The notes under the pieces were generated by a model, which searched no databases, was not told where the DNA came from, and saw only the letters and a list, made by a program, of their open reading frames with translations. Position numbers and translations under genes: made by a program. Below, one piece after another: positions 8,553 through 18,261 of a DNA stretch of 64,000 bases. The stretch covers positions 124,001 through 188,000 of the forward strand of contig NZ_BDBM01000005.1 in the NCBI RefSeq assembly GCF_001612985.1, in the 5' to 3' direction. Source of the DNA: Nocardia gamkensis NBRC 108242. GTDB lineage: Bacteria; Actinomycetota; Actinomycetes; Mycobacteriales; Mycobacteriaceae. Within the stretch, counting starts at the first letter, position 1, and each line of letters begins with the position of its first letter.

Positions 8553-9215
8553 ATGCGTGTCATCTACAACGAGCAAATGGCCGAGCTCGCCCACCTGCTG
8601 GGCGAGATGGCCGGCGTTGCCGGCTCGGCCATGGAGCGGGCGACCCAGGCCCTGCTCCAGGCGGACCTCGCCCTGGCGGAGCAGGTGATCAGTGAATCCG
8701 ACCGGATCGCAGAGCTGATCCAGGACGCCGAGGAGAAGGCCTTCGCCTTGCTCGCGTTGCAGGCGCCGGTCGCAGGCGACCTGCGGCAAGTGGTGAGCAC
8801 GATCCAGATCGTCGCCGACGTGAATCGGATGGGCGCGCTGGCGCTGCACGTAGCCAAGGTCGCACGCAGGCGTCATCCGAACCACGCGCTACCGGAAGCC
8901 GTCAACGGCTACTTCGCCGAGATGGGCCGCATCGCGGTGAACATGGGCGCCGGTGCGCGAGAGGTGCTGGAGACCCGCGACCCCGAGCGCGCGGCGCAGC
9001 TCAACGAGGACGACGAGGCGATGGACGACCTGCATCGTCACCTCTTCACGCTGCTCATGGACCGGGAGTGGAAGTACGGCGTAGCCGCCGCCGTCGACGT
9101 CACACTGCTCGGCCGCTACTACGAGCGCTTCGCCGACCACGCCGTCGAAATCGGCCGGCGGGTCATCTTCCTGGTGACCGGCGTCCTCCCCCCTGACCCG
9201 GATGCCGAGGGGTAA
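8553..9215 (+). CDS. phoU: Phosphate transport regulator PhoU (PhoY-like)
   Basis: A cytoplasmic all-helical protein of 220 residues that connects the Pst transporter to the PhoR sensor kinase and keeps the Pho regulon off when phosphate is plentiful. Two tandem PhoU domains are visible. Each has its metal-binding/repeat signature ([17 protein letters not shown] in the first, [15 protein letters not shown] in the second). The ATG at 8553 is the only start fitting the family N-terminus ([12 protein letters not shown]). It lies convergent to pstSCAB, separated by two ESX-type genes. In M. tuberculosis phoY2 (Rv0821c) is directly convergent with phoT. Confidence 0.95.
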   Translation: MRVIYNEQMAELAHLLGEMAGVAGSAMERATQALLQADLALAEQVISESDRIAELIQDAEEKAFALLALQAPVAGDLRQVVSTIQIVADVNRMGALALHVAKVARRRHPNHALPEAVNGYFAEMGRIAVNMGAGAREVLETRDPERAAQLNEDDEAMDDLHRHLFTLLMDREWKYGVAAAVDVTLLGRYYERFADHAVEIGRRVIFLVTGVLPPDPDAEG

Positions 9216-9334
9216 CCGAAAGGTTTGCCGGGCTTGACGTTTCGCGGGCGGTGAATGATAGATTTGGCCGCGCGGGGCGGGATTGCTCCGGTATAGCGTT
9301 ACGCCGGAGGGGATCCGGTATGAAGGGGGGCGTC

Positions 9335-9628
9335 ATGAACGTCGATCCAGCAGAGCTGCGCGCGTTGGCCGCGTCGATGGATCAAATCGGCGGGAATATC
9401 GGCGGCTTGACGGTGCGTACCACCACGGACGCGCTCGGTACTGTGCTGCCCGGTTCGGCATTGAGCGAAGTGTGTTCGGCGGCGGGTGCGAATGTCGAAG
9501 ACGCGTGGCGGCGAACGGCCATGCGGTGTAAACGGATTTCCAACATCGCCAAAGGCGGCGCCGCGAACTACGAGGTATCCGACCAGCAGTTTCGCGATGG
9601 CCTCGAGGCGATGGGCGCGCAGCTGTGA
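9335..9628 (+). CDS. EspC-like ESX/type VII secretion protein
   Basis: A 97-residue protein beginning MNVDPAELRALAASMDQIGG. This is the pattern of the T7SS_ESX_EspC family: small helical-hairpin proteins exported by ESX systems together with a partner. There is no signal peptide, as expected for type VII substrates. The body is predicted helical (ALSEVCSAAGANVEDAWRRTA...), ending in FRDGLEAMGAQL. The ATG at 9335 follows AAGGGGGG. The stop overlaps the start of the next gene (GTGA at 9625-9628), so the two are translationally coupled and probably co-exported. No ESX core gene (EccC, EccD, MycP) lies in the window, so the machinery must be elsewhere. Confidence 0.82.
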   Translation: MNVDPAELRALAASMDQIGGNIGGLTVRTTTDALGTVLPGSALSEVCSAAGANVEDAWRRTAMRCKRISNIAKGGAANYEVSDQQFRDGLEAMGAQL

Positions 9629-11154
9629 GGACGGCGAATTCGACGCCCACGCTGAGTCAGGTGCGGTCGGAATGGCAACCGTGGAAACTGGGCGAAGCCG
9701 GAACGGAAATACGAACTCGCAATGGCGAATTCGTATCGCTGATCGATGAAACGGTGACGCAGATTCGTGCGGCAGGCGCGCATTGGAGTGGCGACGCCTA
9801 TTACGCGGCCTACGACCGGATAGCCGGCGACCGCGACGCGGCGAACAAAGTGGCGCTGGATACCGAGGAACTCGCGCAGACGTTGATCGATAGCGGTACC
9901 AGTCTGGCCGGGTTCCGCCAGGCTTTGCTGGACAAGGTCGACCAGGCCGTCGCGGCCGGATTCACCGTCTCCGAGGACTGGCAGGTCACTCCCGGGCCGG
10001 ACGTCGCGGACGACGGCGGTGACTCGCAGTACGCCCACCAGACCGCCGTCACCACGGCGCTGAACGAGCTGCTCGGCACCCAATCGGACGTCGCCACCAA
10101 GATAGAACAGGCCAGCGGGAATGTGCGTGCCCGCAGTGACCTGCTCGGCGACGGCGACCCGCTCGACAGCGGCGAGCAGACGGATCCGACGCTCGCGGTG
10201 TACAGCCGGCAGTCCGATAGCGCGAACACCGACGAGGACCCGACCGACCCTTCCACCACTCCCGCGGGCACGCCGCAGGCCAGTCCGATCGCCGAGGAGC
10301 AGTCCACCGGCGAAGACAAGACCGATAAGTCGAAGTCGGGCGAGGACAAGAGCGACGACGGTGACAAGACCACCAGTGAAGACAAGAGCACTGGCGAGGA
10401 CAAGAGCAGCGGTGAAGACAAGAGCACCGGCGAGGACAAGGGCGAGGAGAGTGACGACTCCAAGTCGTCCGGTTCCACCGGTCCCGCCAGCGACCCGAAT
10501 TCCTGGACACCCTCGGATGTGACGAGTCTTATCACCGCGGTGGGCGGGATCACCGGAGATGTGCCGACGTTGATCGAGTCCGTCGGCAAGCTCGACGACG
10601 ATCTCGACGACATCATCAAAGCGGGCGGAGAGGCGGGAAAGGGCCTGATCGACTCCGCGGGCTCGGCCGCGGAGAACTTCGCGAAGGCCGCCGATACGGT
10701 GATCACCAGCGTCGACCAGGCGGCCGACGGCACGCCCGCGGATTCACCGTCCACGGGTGAGCCCGCCGAAGACGGCACACCGGCAGCGGACAAAGCCTCC
10801 GACGATTCCACGACCGACCAGCCCTCGAAAGCCGATCCGAACGCGAAAGCCACCGATCCGAAGGCGGATGACCCGACTTCGAAGGCCGACGACAGCAAGA
10901 CCGGAAATCCGAATCCGGCGCAGGGCACCGAAACGAAGCCGGAACAACAGCCCGCGTCCGTCCGGCAGGCGAGCTACACCGGTACCGAACCCACCGCGCC
11001 CAGCAGCACTTCCGCGCCCAGCTCACCGTCGACCGCGCCCGCGAGTGCCGGTTTGCTCGGAGGACACATGGCGAATCGGCAATCGGATTCGGAACACACC
11101 CGCCGAGTAGAAGCGGCGCAGACCCCGCTGTTCGAGACACCCCCGGACCAGTAG
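9625..11154 (+). CDS. Large ESX-associated partner protein with GEDK repeats
   Basis: A 509-residue protein without signal peptide or membrane segment. Residues 1 to about 170 are helical and contain WxG-like turns (EWQPWKLGEAG, GAHWSGDAYYAAYDRIA), resembling EspB/EspA-type or WXG100-type secreted partners. Residues about 225-285 form a low-complexity acidic/lysine tract of (S/T)GEDK repeats (nt 10300-10450). A second helical stretch lies around 290-370 (VTSLITAVGGITGD, DDLDDIIKAGG), and the C-terminus is Asp/Lys/Thr/Pro-rich and ends LFETPPDQ. The GTG start overlaps the EspC-like stop by four bases. Secretion as a pair is inferred from this arrangement; the specific role is unknown. Confidence 0.75.
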   Translation: MRTANSTPTLSQVRSEWQPWKLGEAGTEIRTRNGEFVSLIDETVTQIRAAGAHWSGDAYYAAYDRIAGDRDAANKVALDTEELAQTLIDSGTSLAGFRQALLDKVDQAVAAGFTVSEDWQVTPGPDVADDGGDSQYAHQTAVTTALNELLGTQSDVATKIEQASGNVRARSDLLGDGDPLDSGEQTDPTLAVYSRQSDSANTDEDPTDPSTTPAGTPQASPIAEEQSTGEDKTDKSKSGEDKSDDGDKTTSEDKSTGEDKSSGEDKSTGEDKGEESDDSKSSGSTGPASDPNSWTPSDVTSLITAVGGITGDVPTLIESVGKLDDDLDDIIKAGGEAGKGLIDSAGSAAENFAKAADTVITSVDQAADGTPADSPSTGEPAEDGTPAADKASDDSTTDQPSKADPNAKATDPKADDPTSKADDSKTGNPNPAQGTETKPEQQPASVRQASYTGTEPTAPSSTSAPSSPSTAPASAGLLGGHMANRQSDSEHTRRVEAAQTPLFETPPDQ

Positions 11155-11179
11155 ATCAGCATTTCCTGTCCGAATGGAC

Positions 11180-11217
11180 AAAGGCCCTGGGTTGCCGACT
11201 CGCTACCCAGGGCCTTT
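11180..11217. terminator. Bidirectional hairpin terminator between ESX pair and pstB
   Basis: A perfect 13-bp stem, AAAGGCCCTGGGT (11180-11192) with ACCCAGGGCCTTT (11205-11217), has a 12-nt loop. A at one end and T at the other make it usable from both sides by the convergent genes. Confidence 0.88.
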
Positions 11218-11255
11218 CCTCTGCCCGCGCCGATCGAAGCCGCTAAGCGGCCGGA

Positions 11256-12032
11256 TCAGCCGAAACGGCCGGAGATGTAGTCTTCCGTGGCCTTCTGCGA
11301 CGGGTTGGAGAAGATCTTCTCGGTGTCGTCGATCTCGATCAGCTTGCCCGGCTTGCCCTGGGCCTCCAGGTTGAAGAAGCCGGTCTGGTCACTCACGCGC
11401 GCGGCCTGCTGCATGTTGTGGGTGACGATGACGATGGTGAATTCCTTCTTGAGCTCGGTGATCAGGTCCTCGATCGCCAGGGTGGAGATCGGGTCGAGCG
11501 CCGAGCAGGGCTCGTCCATGAGCAGCACATCGGGCGACACGGCGATGGCGCGCGCGATGCACAGACGCTGCTGCTGACCGCCGGAGAGGCCGCCGCCCGG
11601 CTTGTCCAGGCGGTCCTTCACCTCGTTCCACAGGTTGGCGCCGCGCAGCGAGCGCTCGGCCACCTCGTCGAGTTCCTTCTTGTTGCGCACGCCTTGCAGC
11701 TTCAGGCCCGCGACCACGTTGTCCTTGATGGACATGGTGGGGAACGGGTTGGGCCGCTGGAAGACCATGCCGATCGTGCGGCGCACGCCCACCGGGTCGA
11801 CCTGGGTGCCGTAGATGTCCTCACCGTCGAGCAGCACCGCGCCCTCGACCCTGGCGTTCGGGGTTACCTCGTGCATGCGGTTGAGCGAACGCAGCACGGT
11901 GGACTTGCCACAACCCGAGGGACCGATGAAGGCGGTCACGCTGCGCGGCAGCACGGTCAGCGAGACATCGGACACGGCATGGAACTTGCCGTAGTAGATG
12001 TTCAGATCTTTGACGTCGATCCGCTTGGCCAT
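11256..12032 (-). CDS. pstB: Phosphate ABC transporter ATP-binding protein PstB
   Basis: The ATPase of the high-affinity phosphate importer, 258 residues. Motifs in order are Walker [11 protein letters not shown]-loop VFQRPNPFP, signature [16 protein letters not shown], Walker [14 protein letters not shown] and the H-loop [16 protein letters not shown]. The C-terminus DYISGRFG is typical of PstB. It is the last gene of pstSCAB, 21 bases after pstA. The mycobacterial equivalent is phoT. Confidence 0.97.
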   Translation of the reverse strand: MAKRIDVKDLNIYYGKFHAVSDVSLTVLPRSVTAFIGPSGCGKSTVLRSLNRMHEVTPNARVEGAVLLDGEDIYGTQVDPVGVRRTIGMVFQRPNPFPTMSIKDNVVAGLKLQGVRNKKELDEVAERSLRGANLWNEVKDRLDKPGGGLSGGQQQRLCIARAIAVSPDVLLMDEPCSALDPISTLAIEDLITELKKEFTIVIVTHNMQQAARVSDQTGFFNLEAQGKPGKLIEIDDTEKIFSNPSQKATEDYISGRFG

Positions 12033-12053
12033 TGTCGGTAATCCGTTCCGCTT

Positions 12054-12956
12054 CTATCGGTTCCGGGTGAGCAGGCGGTTGAGGACCGCAGCCGCGAGGT
12101 ACAGGAAGGCGATGATGATGATGAGGGTCAAAGCCGCGCCCCAGACTCGCTCGCGTCCGGCGGCTTCGGGGTTGGCCAGCTCCTGGTAGATCAATAGCGG
12201 CAGCGACGCCATGTTGCCGTCGAAGATGTTCGTGTTGATCGACTTGCTGTAGCCGACCAGCACCAGCACGGGAGCGGTCTCGCCCATCACCCTGGCGATG
12301 GCGAGCAGGATGCCGCTGATCATGCCGGGCAGGGCGGTCGGCACCACGATCCGCACGATGGTCTTCCACTTCGGGATACCCAGCGCGTAGGACGCTTCGC
12401 GTAGTTCGTCGGGCACCAGTTTGAGCATTTCCTCGGTGCTGCGGACGACCACCGGCAGCATCAGCAGCACCAATGCCAGCGACACCGCGAGCGAGCTCTG
12501 CGGGAACCCGAGCGTCGCGATCCACAGCGCGAAGATGAACAGCGCCGCGACGATCGACGGCACGCCGGCCAGGATGTCGACCATGAAGGTCGTGGTCTTG
12601 GCCAGCACGCCACGGCCGTACTCGACCAGGTACACCGCGGCCATGATGCCGAGCGGCACCGCGATGATCGTCGCGACCAGCGACTGGGCGATGGTGCCGT
12701 AGATGGCGTGGTAGACGCCGCCGGCGACCTGGTTGGGCAGCACGCCCTTCAGCGAGTTCTGCCACCAGTTGGCGCGGACCACGGCGCTGAAGCCCTTGGT
12801 GATCACCATGATCAGGACCCACGCCAGTGGTACGAGCGCGATGCCGAACGCCAGCCAGACCAACCCGGTCGCGAGGTTGTTGCGTATCCGGCGCGACAGG
12901 CTCACGTCCCGGAAGGTGGGCGGCTTGATCGGCCGGTCCAGAGTCGAGGTGGTCAT
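12054..12956 (-). CDS. pstA: Phosphate ABC transporter permease PstA
   Basis: A 300-residue inner-membrane permease with six predicted transmembrane segments. The coupling-helix region that contacts PstB is EEMLKLVPDELREASYALG...WKTIVRIVVP. The start is the ATG at 12956 (MTTSTLDRP), which overlaps the pstC stop codon by one base (TGATG). A much longer upstream extension in the same frame exists but runs antisense-like through pstC and is rejected. Confidence 0.96.
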   Translation of the reverse strand: MTTSTLDRPIKPPTFRDVSLSRRIRNNLATGLVWLAFGIALVPLAWVLIMVITKGFSAVVRANWWQNSLKGVLPNQVAGGVYHAIYGTIAQSLVATIIAVPLGIMAAVYLVEYGRGVLAKTTTFMVDILAGVPSIVAALFIFALWIATLGFPQSSLAVSLALVLLMLPVVVRSTEEMLKLVPDELREASYALGIPKWKTIVRIVVPTALPGMISGILLAIARVMGETAPVLVLVGYSKSINTNIFDGNMASLPLLIYQELANPEAAGRERVWGAALTLIIIIAFLYLAAAVLNRLLTRNR

Positions 12957-14008
12957 CACCCGTTCACCCTTCCGCCCGCGGCGAGTCGAGCCAGCGCATT
13001 CACGACGAAGGTCAGCGCGAACAGGACGAAGCCTGCCGCGATGTACGCGCCGGTCGGCAGCGGAGCGCTGAACTCCGCCGCGGCCGAGGCGATTTTGGAG
13101 GCGAAGGTGTAGCCGCCGTCGAACACCGACCACTGTCCCGGCTGCGCCGCCGTCTTCAGCACGATCAGCACGGCGATCGTCTCGCCGAGCGCACGGCCGA
13201 GGCCGAGCATGGCGCCCGCGATCATGCCGCTGCGGCCGTACGGCAGCACCGTCATCCGCACGACTTCCCACTTCGTCGCGCCGAGCGCCTGCGCCGCCTC
13301 GATGTGGGCGCGCGGGGTGAGGTTGAACACCTCACGGCTGACCGACGTGATGATCGGCAGGATCATCACCGCGAGCACGACGCCCGCGGTGAAGATCGTG
13401 CCGCCGCTGGCCAGCGGGATGTTGCCGTCCGAGAACAGGAACAGCCATCCCAGGTTGTCGTTCAGGAAGGTCTGGATCGGCTCCAGTTGCGGAGCGAGCA
13501 CCAGGATTCCCCAGAGACCGAACACGATCGAGGGCACCGCCGCGAGTAGATCGACGACCACCGAGAACGGCCGCGCCAGCGTCTTCGGCGCGTAGTGCGT
13601 CAGAAACAGCGCGATGCCGATGCCGATCGGAACGGCGAGCACCAGCGCGAAGATCGAACTCAGCACCGTGACCATGAACAGGTCCCGGATGCCGAACCGC
13701 AGGTGGTTGGCGTCCGAGGTGTTGAAGTCGGTGCTGGTGAAGAAGTTCGCCTCGTTCGCCAGCACCGACGGCACCGCTCGGATGAGCAGGAACAGTGCGA
13801 TCAGCGCGATGGCGGCGACGATGATCGCACCGGCCGCCGTCGCCAGGGAGCGGAAGATGATCTCCGCTCGCTGGCTGTGCTGCGGACGGGCCCTCTTCGC
13901 GGCCGGATCGTTGCTCGGCTTGCTCGGCATGAGCGCAGTATCTCCGCCTGCTCGCTGGTCGGTCGAATCCGACGGACCAGCGGCGGCAACCTCGTCGTGC
14001 ACGGTCAT
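12956..14008 (-). CDS. pstC: Phosphate ABC transporter permease PstC
   Basis: A 350-residue permease that forms the membrane channel with PstA. The first 45 residues are a polar cytoplasmic extension. Six membrane helices follow, with the coupling loop [23 protein letters not shown] and the [13 protein letters not shown] segment typical of PstC. The gene starts 13 bases after the pstS stop and its stop overlaps the pstA start. Confidence 0.96.
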   Translation of the reverse strand: MTVHDEVAAAGPSDSTDQRAGGDTALMPSKPSNDPAAKRARPQHSQRAEIIFRSLATAAGAIIVAAIALIALFLLIRAVPSVLANEANFFTSTDFNTSDANHLRFGIRDLFMVTVLSSIFALVLAVPIGIGIALFLTHYAPKTLARPFSVVVDLLAAVPSIVFGLWGILVLAPQLEPIQTFLNDNLGWLFLFSDGNIPLASGGTIFTAGVVLAVMILPIITSVSREVFNLTPRAHIEAAQALGATKWEVVRMTVLPYGRSGMIAGAMLGLGRALGETIAVLIVLKTAAQPGQWSVFDGGYTFASKIASAAAEFSAPLPTGAYIAAGFVLFALTFVVNALARLAAGGRVNG

Positions 14009-14021
14009 GTGGGGACTGCTA

Positions 14022-15134
14022 TCAGGAGATGGCGTTGATGGCGGTGGTCAGCTTGGTCTTGAACTGCTCCGGGATCGGGATGTACCCGGCCTCGTCCAAG
14101 CCCTGCTGGCCGTTGGTGACCGCCGAGGTGAGGAAGGCCTTGACCGCCTTCGACGTGGCGGCGTCGGAGTACTTCGAGCACACGATCTCGTAGGTCGGCA
14201 TGACGATCGGGTACGCGCCCACCACCGACGGCTTGTAGAACGAGGAGGTGTCGATGACCAGGTCGTTGCCCTGGCCGGAGATCTTCGCGGACTCGATCGC
14301 CTTGCCCGCCGACGCGACGCTCAGCGTCACCGGGTCCTTGCTCGCCGAGGTGATGATGCGCGCGATCGACAGGTTCTGCGCCTTCGCGAAGGACCACTCG
14401 TTGTAGGTGATCGAGTTCTTGGTGGTCTTCACCGCGCCCGACGTGCCCTCGTTGCCCTTCGAGCCCGCGCCGACGCCACCGTTGAAGGCCTTGCCCGCGC
14501 CCTTGCCCCAGGCGCCGTCGGAGGCGGAGTCCAGGTAGAGCTGGAAGTTGTCGGTGGTGCCCGACTCGTCGCTGCGGAAGATCACGGCGATCGGCTCGGA
14601 CGGCAGCTTGGCGTTCGGGTTCAGCGCCTTGATCTCCGGGGCATCCCAGGTGGTCACGGAGCCGTTGAAGATCTTGGCGGCGGTCGGGCCGTCCAGCGCG
14701 AGATCGGCGACGCCCTCGATGTTGTAGGTGATCGCGACCGGGCCGAACACGGTCGGCAGGTTCCACGCAGGCGAGGCGCAGCGGTCGGCGGCCTTCTTCG
14801 GCTCGTCCTTCTTCGCGCTCAGCGGCGAGTCGGAGCCACCGAAATCGGTCTGGCCACCGAGGAATTCGCTCACACCGGCACCGGAGCCGCTGGAGGTGTA
14901 GTTGAGCGTGGAACCGTCGCAGTTCTTCTCGTACGCGGCGATGAAGCGCTCCATCGCGTTCTTCTGCGCCGAGGAACCGCTGGCCTTGAGGGCCTCCTTG
15001 CCGCCGCAGGCGACGTCGACCTTGGCCACATTGCTCGTGTCGCTCGCGGTGTTGTCGTCGCTGCCACAGGCGGCCAACGTCATGGCGCCGACGGCCAGCA
15101 CACCGACGAGGGCGCTGCTGCGCTTGAGATTCAC
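14022..15134 (-). CDS. pstS: Phosphate-binding lipoprotein PstS
   Basis: A 370-residue secreted solute-binding protein that captures phosphate outside the membrane. The signal peptide ends in the lipobox LAAC (Cys23), so it is lipid-anchored. Family motifs for phosphate contact are visible: [13 protein letters not shown], the GSDSPLS turn and the [15 protein letters not shown] loop. The GTG at 15134 has GGAGG six bases upstream (minus strand). It is the first gene of pstSCAB and lies behind a PHO box. Confidence 0.97.
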   Translation of the reverse strand: MNLKRSSALVGVLAVGAMTLAACGSDDNTASDTSNVAKVDVACGGKEALKASGSSAQKNAMERFIAAYEKNCDGSTLNYTSSGSGAGVSEFLGGQTDFGGSDSPLSAKKDEPKKAADRCASPAWNLPTVFGPVAITYNIEGVADLALDGPTAAKIFNGSVTTWDAPEIKALNPNAKLPSEPIAVIFRSDESGTTDNFQLYLDSASDGAWGKGAGKAFNGGVGAGSKGNEGTSGAVKTTKNSITYNEWSFAKAQNLSIARIITSASKDPVTLSVASAGKAIESAKISGQGNDLVIDTSSFYKPSVVGAYPIVMPTYEIVCSKYSDAATSKAVKAFLTSAVTNGQQGLDEAGYIPIPEQFKTKLTTAINAIS

Positions 15135-15282
15135 TATTCCTCCGGAATGGCGTCCAACTCGTCCGGTCCCTCACCGGCCCGGACGGGTGCTGTGGTGCTG
15201 TTCGCGGGGAACTTGCGCACCAGGCAGCAGTGTGCTGCCCTCACTCAACCTAAAGTCACGTGGTTGACAGTTGGACCGACCT

Positions 15283-15301
15283 GAGTGAACGGAGAGTGAA
15301 C
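15283..15301 (-). promoter_or_regulatory. PHO box (PhoP/RegX3-type operator) of pstSCAB
   Basis: On the minus strand two exact GTTCACTC units (15301-15294 and 15290-15283) lie 11 bp apart, the geometry and near-consensus sequence (GTTCACC) of actinobacterial PHO boxes. A TAGGTT hexamer follows about 30 bases downstream and could be the -10. The pstS start lies about 150 bases from the box. Binding by the PhoP-type response regulator under phosphate starvation is inferred from established Streptomyces and mycobacterial systems. Confidence 0.85.
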
Positions 15302-15375
15302 AGCCCGGCGCGATTGCACCTGGTAGATGTGACGTTTGCCCCAGTTTTACTCGGGGACACCCGTTCTGCCGCCTG

Positions 15376-16296
15376 TTATTCAGCATCCGCCGCGGCGTAG
15401 GCGACGTCGACGTGTGCGGGGGCGAATCCGAGCCGGGTATAAGTGCGCACCGCGGCGGCATTGTCGGCCTCGGTATAGAGCAACACCTCGGCCAACCCGC
15501 GGTCCCGCAGGTGACGCAAACCGGCGAGAGTGAGCAGACGACCGAGCCCACGCCCCTGCGCCGCCGGATCGATACCGACCACGTAGACCTCACCGAGCGG
15601 CGGATTCTCCGCGTGATGCACCTTGGTCCAGTGGAATCCGAGCAACCGGCCGGGCGCGGCCGGGTCGAATGCCAGGAACAGGCCCGCCGGATCGAACCAC
15701 GACTCGGCGCGGCGGAGTTCGATGTCACGCCGAGTCCACCCGCCCTGTTCGGGATGCCAGGCGAAGGCCGCACTGTTCACCCGCAGCAATTCCGCGTCGT
15801 CGGCGGGGCCCGCGTAGGTGCGCAACACGATGTCGTCCGGCACGCTCAATTCCGGTAGCTCAGGACTTGCCAGCGATCGTCGCATCTGCCAGAGCTCACG
15901 CGCGGTCCGCAACCCGAGCCGCGCGGCGACGGCTTTGGCCGCCGGCCGGTCACCGTGCGCCCAGACCCGCGCGCCCGGACCACCCTCGGCCAGAGCGTCC
16001 TCGATCAGAACGGCGCCGACGCCGTGGCCGCGCTGGGACGGATCGACCGCGACCTCGGCCATCGCGGGATGGTCGCCGTGCGCGGGAACGAGATTCGCGT
16101 AGCCCGCGATCGCGCCGTCGCGCCGACCTAGCAGATGGCGTACTCCGGTGTGGTCGCCCGAGGTGAGCGACAGCACGGCCTGTTCCGAGACCGGGGCGAC
16201 CCCGTCGGCCGTGGTCGCACGCGCCAGCAGATCGGTGATCGCCTGCGCGGTGTCCGCGTCGAGACGATCGGTCCACTGTGTTGTCACGCCGCTCAT
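15376..16296 (-). CDS. mshD: Mycothiol synthase MshD
   Basis: Acetylates Cys-GlcN-Ins with acetyl-CoA in the last step of mycothiol synthesis, the actinobacterial low-molecular-weight thiol. It has 306 residues in two GNAT domains. The first acetyl-CoA loop is VDPSQRGHGVGAVLIEDA (about residues 85-105), and the second and better conserved one is VVGIDPAAQGRGLGRLL followed by LYTEADNAAAVRTYTRLGF. The ATG at 16296 follows GGAGG. It lies between pst and glnR as in M. tuberculosis (Rv0818-Rv0820). Confidence 0.96.
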   Translation of the reverse strand: MSGVTTQWTDRLDADTAQAITDLLARATTADGVAPVSEQAVLSLTSGDHTGVRHLLGRRDGAIAGYANLVPAHGDHPAMAEVAVDPSQRGHGVGAVLIEDALAEGGPGARVWAHGDRPAAKAVAARLGLRTARELWQMRRSLASPELPELSVPDDIVLRTYAGPADDAELLRVNSAAFAWHPEQGGWTRRDIELRRAESWFDPAGLFLAFDPAAPGRLLGFHWTKVHHAENPPLGEVYVVGIDPAAQGRGLGRLLTLAGLRHLRDRGLAEVLLYTEADNAAAVRTYTRLGFAPAHVDVAYAAADAE

Positions 16297-16401
16297 CGGC
16301 CTCCGTTCATCGAGCCCAGCGGACTCCGCACGGAGTCCGCCCTTGGCAACGTCGTAGGGGCGGGCGGCATTTCGGAGTCCTATGCGCGAGCCGCCGCTGA
16401 A

Positions 16402-17166
16402 TTACTGCGCGGAGCCGTTGACCGGCGTGAGCGGGGAGTCGTCGGTGCCCTCGTTGTCCTCGTCCGGGAAGCTCACCTGCTCGCCCTTGGCCGCCGCGCG
16501 CGACGGGCGCACGGCCTTGTAACCGACATTGCGCACCGTGCCGATCAGCGATTCGTATTCGGTGCCGAGTTTGGCGCGCAAGCGCCGCACGTGCACGTCC
16601 ACGGTGCGGGTGCCGCCGAAGAAGTCGTAGCCCCACACCTCCTGCAACAGCTGTGCGCGGGTGAACACCCGGCCCGCGTGCTGCGCGAGATACTTCAGCA
16701 GCTCGAACTCCTTGTAGGTGAGGTCGAGCGGGCGGCCGCGCAACCGCGCGGTGTAGGTGCCCTCATCGATCACCAGCTCGCCGAGCGTGATCTTGCCGGT
16801 GTTCTCCGGGCTTGCCACGCCGCCGTTGCGCCCGACCAGCAGCCGCAATCTGGCGTCGAGTTCGGCGGGGCCGGTACCCGGCAGCAGGATGTCGTCGAGC
16901 CCCCAGTCCGCGTTCACCGCGACCAGGCCGCCCTCGGTGAGCACCGCGACGACCGGCACCGAGGATCCGGTGCTGCCGAGCAAGCGGCACAGGCCACGGG
17001 CCGCGGCCAAGTCGGTTCTCGCGTCCACCAACGCGACGTCAGCGGTGCCTGCCTCGAGCAGGGATGCCACTTCCGTCGGCGCGGGGCGCACGTTGTGCGC
17101 GAGCAACGCAAGCGAGGGCAACACCGACTCGGGGTTGGGGTCGGAGGTAAGCAGGAGCAGCTCCAC
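16402..17166 (-). CDS. glnR: Nitrogen response regulator GlnR
   Basis: An OmpR-type transcription factor controlling nitrogen assimilation genes in actinobacteria. It has 254 residues. The N-terminal receiver-like domain (VELLLLTS..., [10 protein letters not shown]) lacks a full phosphorylation pocket, as known for GlnR. The C-terminal winged helix has [39 protein letters not shown] and [13 protein letters not shown], almost identical to mycobacterial GlnR. The GTG at 17166 is chosen because GGAGGAGG lies just upstream; a longer frame to 17232 would put that Shine-Dalgarno inside the gene. The acidic C-terminal tail ([10 protein letters not shown]) is a local extension. Confidence 0.94.
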   Translation of the reverse strand: MELLLLTSDPNPESVLPSLALLAHNVRPAPTEVASLLEAGTADVALVDARTDLAAARGLCRLLGSTGSSVPVVAVLTEGGLVAVNADWGLDDILLPGTGPAELDARLRLLVGRNGGVASPENTGKITLGELVIDEGTYTARLRGRPLDLTYKEFELLKYLAQHAGRVFTRAQLLQEVWGYDFFGGTRTVDVHVRRLRAKLGTEYESLIGTVRNVGYKAVRPSRAAAKGEQVSFPDEDNEGTDDSPLTPVNGSAQ

Positions 17167-17460
17167 AGGCCCTCCTCCCATCTCGTAGCCACGCGGATGC
17201 GGCAGCACCGCCGCGGCCGCGTCGCTAATCACAGGTAATCGGATGCAAGATTAGCGCGTAACAAGGCATGACCACGCATTCCGGGGTCCACGACCGCAGC
17301 GGAGGACACCCGCGAGCCCCGCTCGGGCCAACCGATATGGTGCGTACATGGGTTACGTACCGGGCAGGCCCGCCACCGGCGGGGCGCCCGGCACGGCGGC
17401 AGAACGCGCGCCGCGCGGCTCCCGGCCGCAGCGGCCCGAGACCCGGAGAGACGGGGGAGC

Positions 17461-18261
17461 ATGCGCAAGCTGATCATCGGCCTGCTGTGTCTGGCGGCTT
17501 TCGCCGTCGTCGTCGACTTCAGCACCGCGGCCTATTCGGAATATCGCGTGTCCCGCGCGCTGCGCGACGGCGCCGATCTCACCGCCGATCCCGAGGTGAC
17601 GATTCACGGTTTCCCCTTCCTCGGCCAGGCCTGGGACAGCCGCTACGACCACGTGGAGATCCGGGCGCGCGCGAAGCGTGCGGACATCCCCGGCGAAACC
17701 GCGCTGGAGGCGACGCTGACGGGAGTGCGGCTCCCGGTCGGCGAACTCGTCGACGGCAGCCTGCGCGGCGTCCCGGTGGAGCGGGTGGACAGCAGGTTGC
17801 GGGTGGAGCCGACCGAACTCGGCAGGCTGTTCACCATCCCCGATCTGCAGGTGCATTCGCGGCCCGCGGACAAGTCCGACGGGACCGGCGGATCGGGTGG
17901 TTCCGGCATGACCACCACCGGCGCGCTGGTGCTCACCGGCACCCTGCCCGAGACGCCCGGCGCGCAGTACAGCGGCGAGAAGGTGAGCGTGCAGGCCGAT
18001 CTGTCGCTCGACGGCGATCAGGTGAAGATCGTGGCGACTGGTTTCTATCGCGGCCCGCCCGGCACCGAGACCATGCCTGTGGCGGTGATCACCGAGGCCG
18101 ATCGTCCCGCCGTGCTCGCCCGGTTCACCCGTACCATCGATACCAAGGAGTTGCCGTTCGGCGTCCGGCCCACCAAGGTCTCCGCCCAGGGCGGTCAGAT
18201 CGTCGTGGAGGGCAAGGGCGTGAACGTCACGATCGACCTCGACCGATTGCAGCGACCATGA
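17461..18261 (+). CDS. lmeA: LmeA-like DUF2993 cell-envelope protein
   Basis: A 266-residue protein with an N-terminal signal/anchor (KLIIGLLCLAAFAVVVDFSTAAY) and a DUF2993 body (VTIHGFPFLGQAWDSRYDHVEI near residues 45-65). Mycobacterial LmeA (Rv0817c) is a periplasmic protein that binds acidic phospholipids and promotes lipomannan elongation. The equivalence is supported by family and by position next to glnR and thiX. A Gly/Ser-rich insert (around residue 140) interrupts the domain. The ATG follows GGGGGA. The stop overlaps the start of thiX (ATGA). Confidence 0.88.
   Translation: MRKLIIGLLCLAAFAVVVDFSTAAYSEYRVSRALRDGADLTADPEVTIHGFPFLGQAWDSRYDHVEIRARAKRADIPGETALEATLTGVRLPVGELVDGSLRGVPVERVDSRLRVEPTELGRLFTIPDLQVHSRPADKSDGTGGSGGSGMTTTGALVLTGTLPETPGAQYSGEKVSVQADLSLDGDQVKIVATGFYRGPPGTETMPVAVITEADRPAVLARFTRTIDTKELPFGVRPTKVSAQGGQIVVEGKGVNVTIDLDRLQRP

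Noticed and set aside
17167..17232. Extension of glnR to 17232.
   Set aside because: The added residues are not conserved and would place the GGAGGAGG ribosome-binding site inside the gene.
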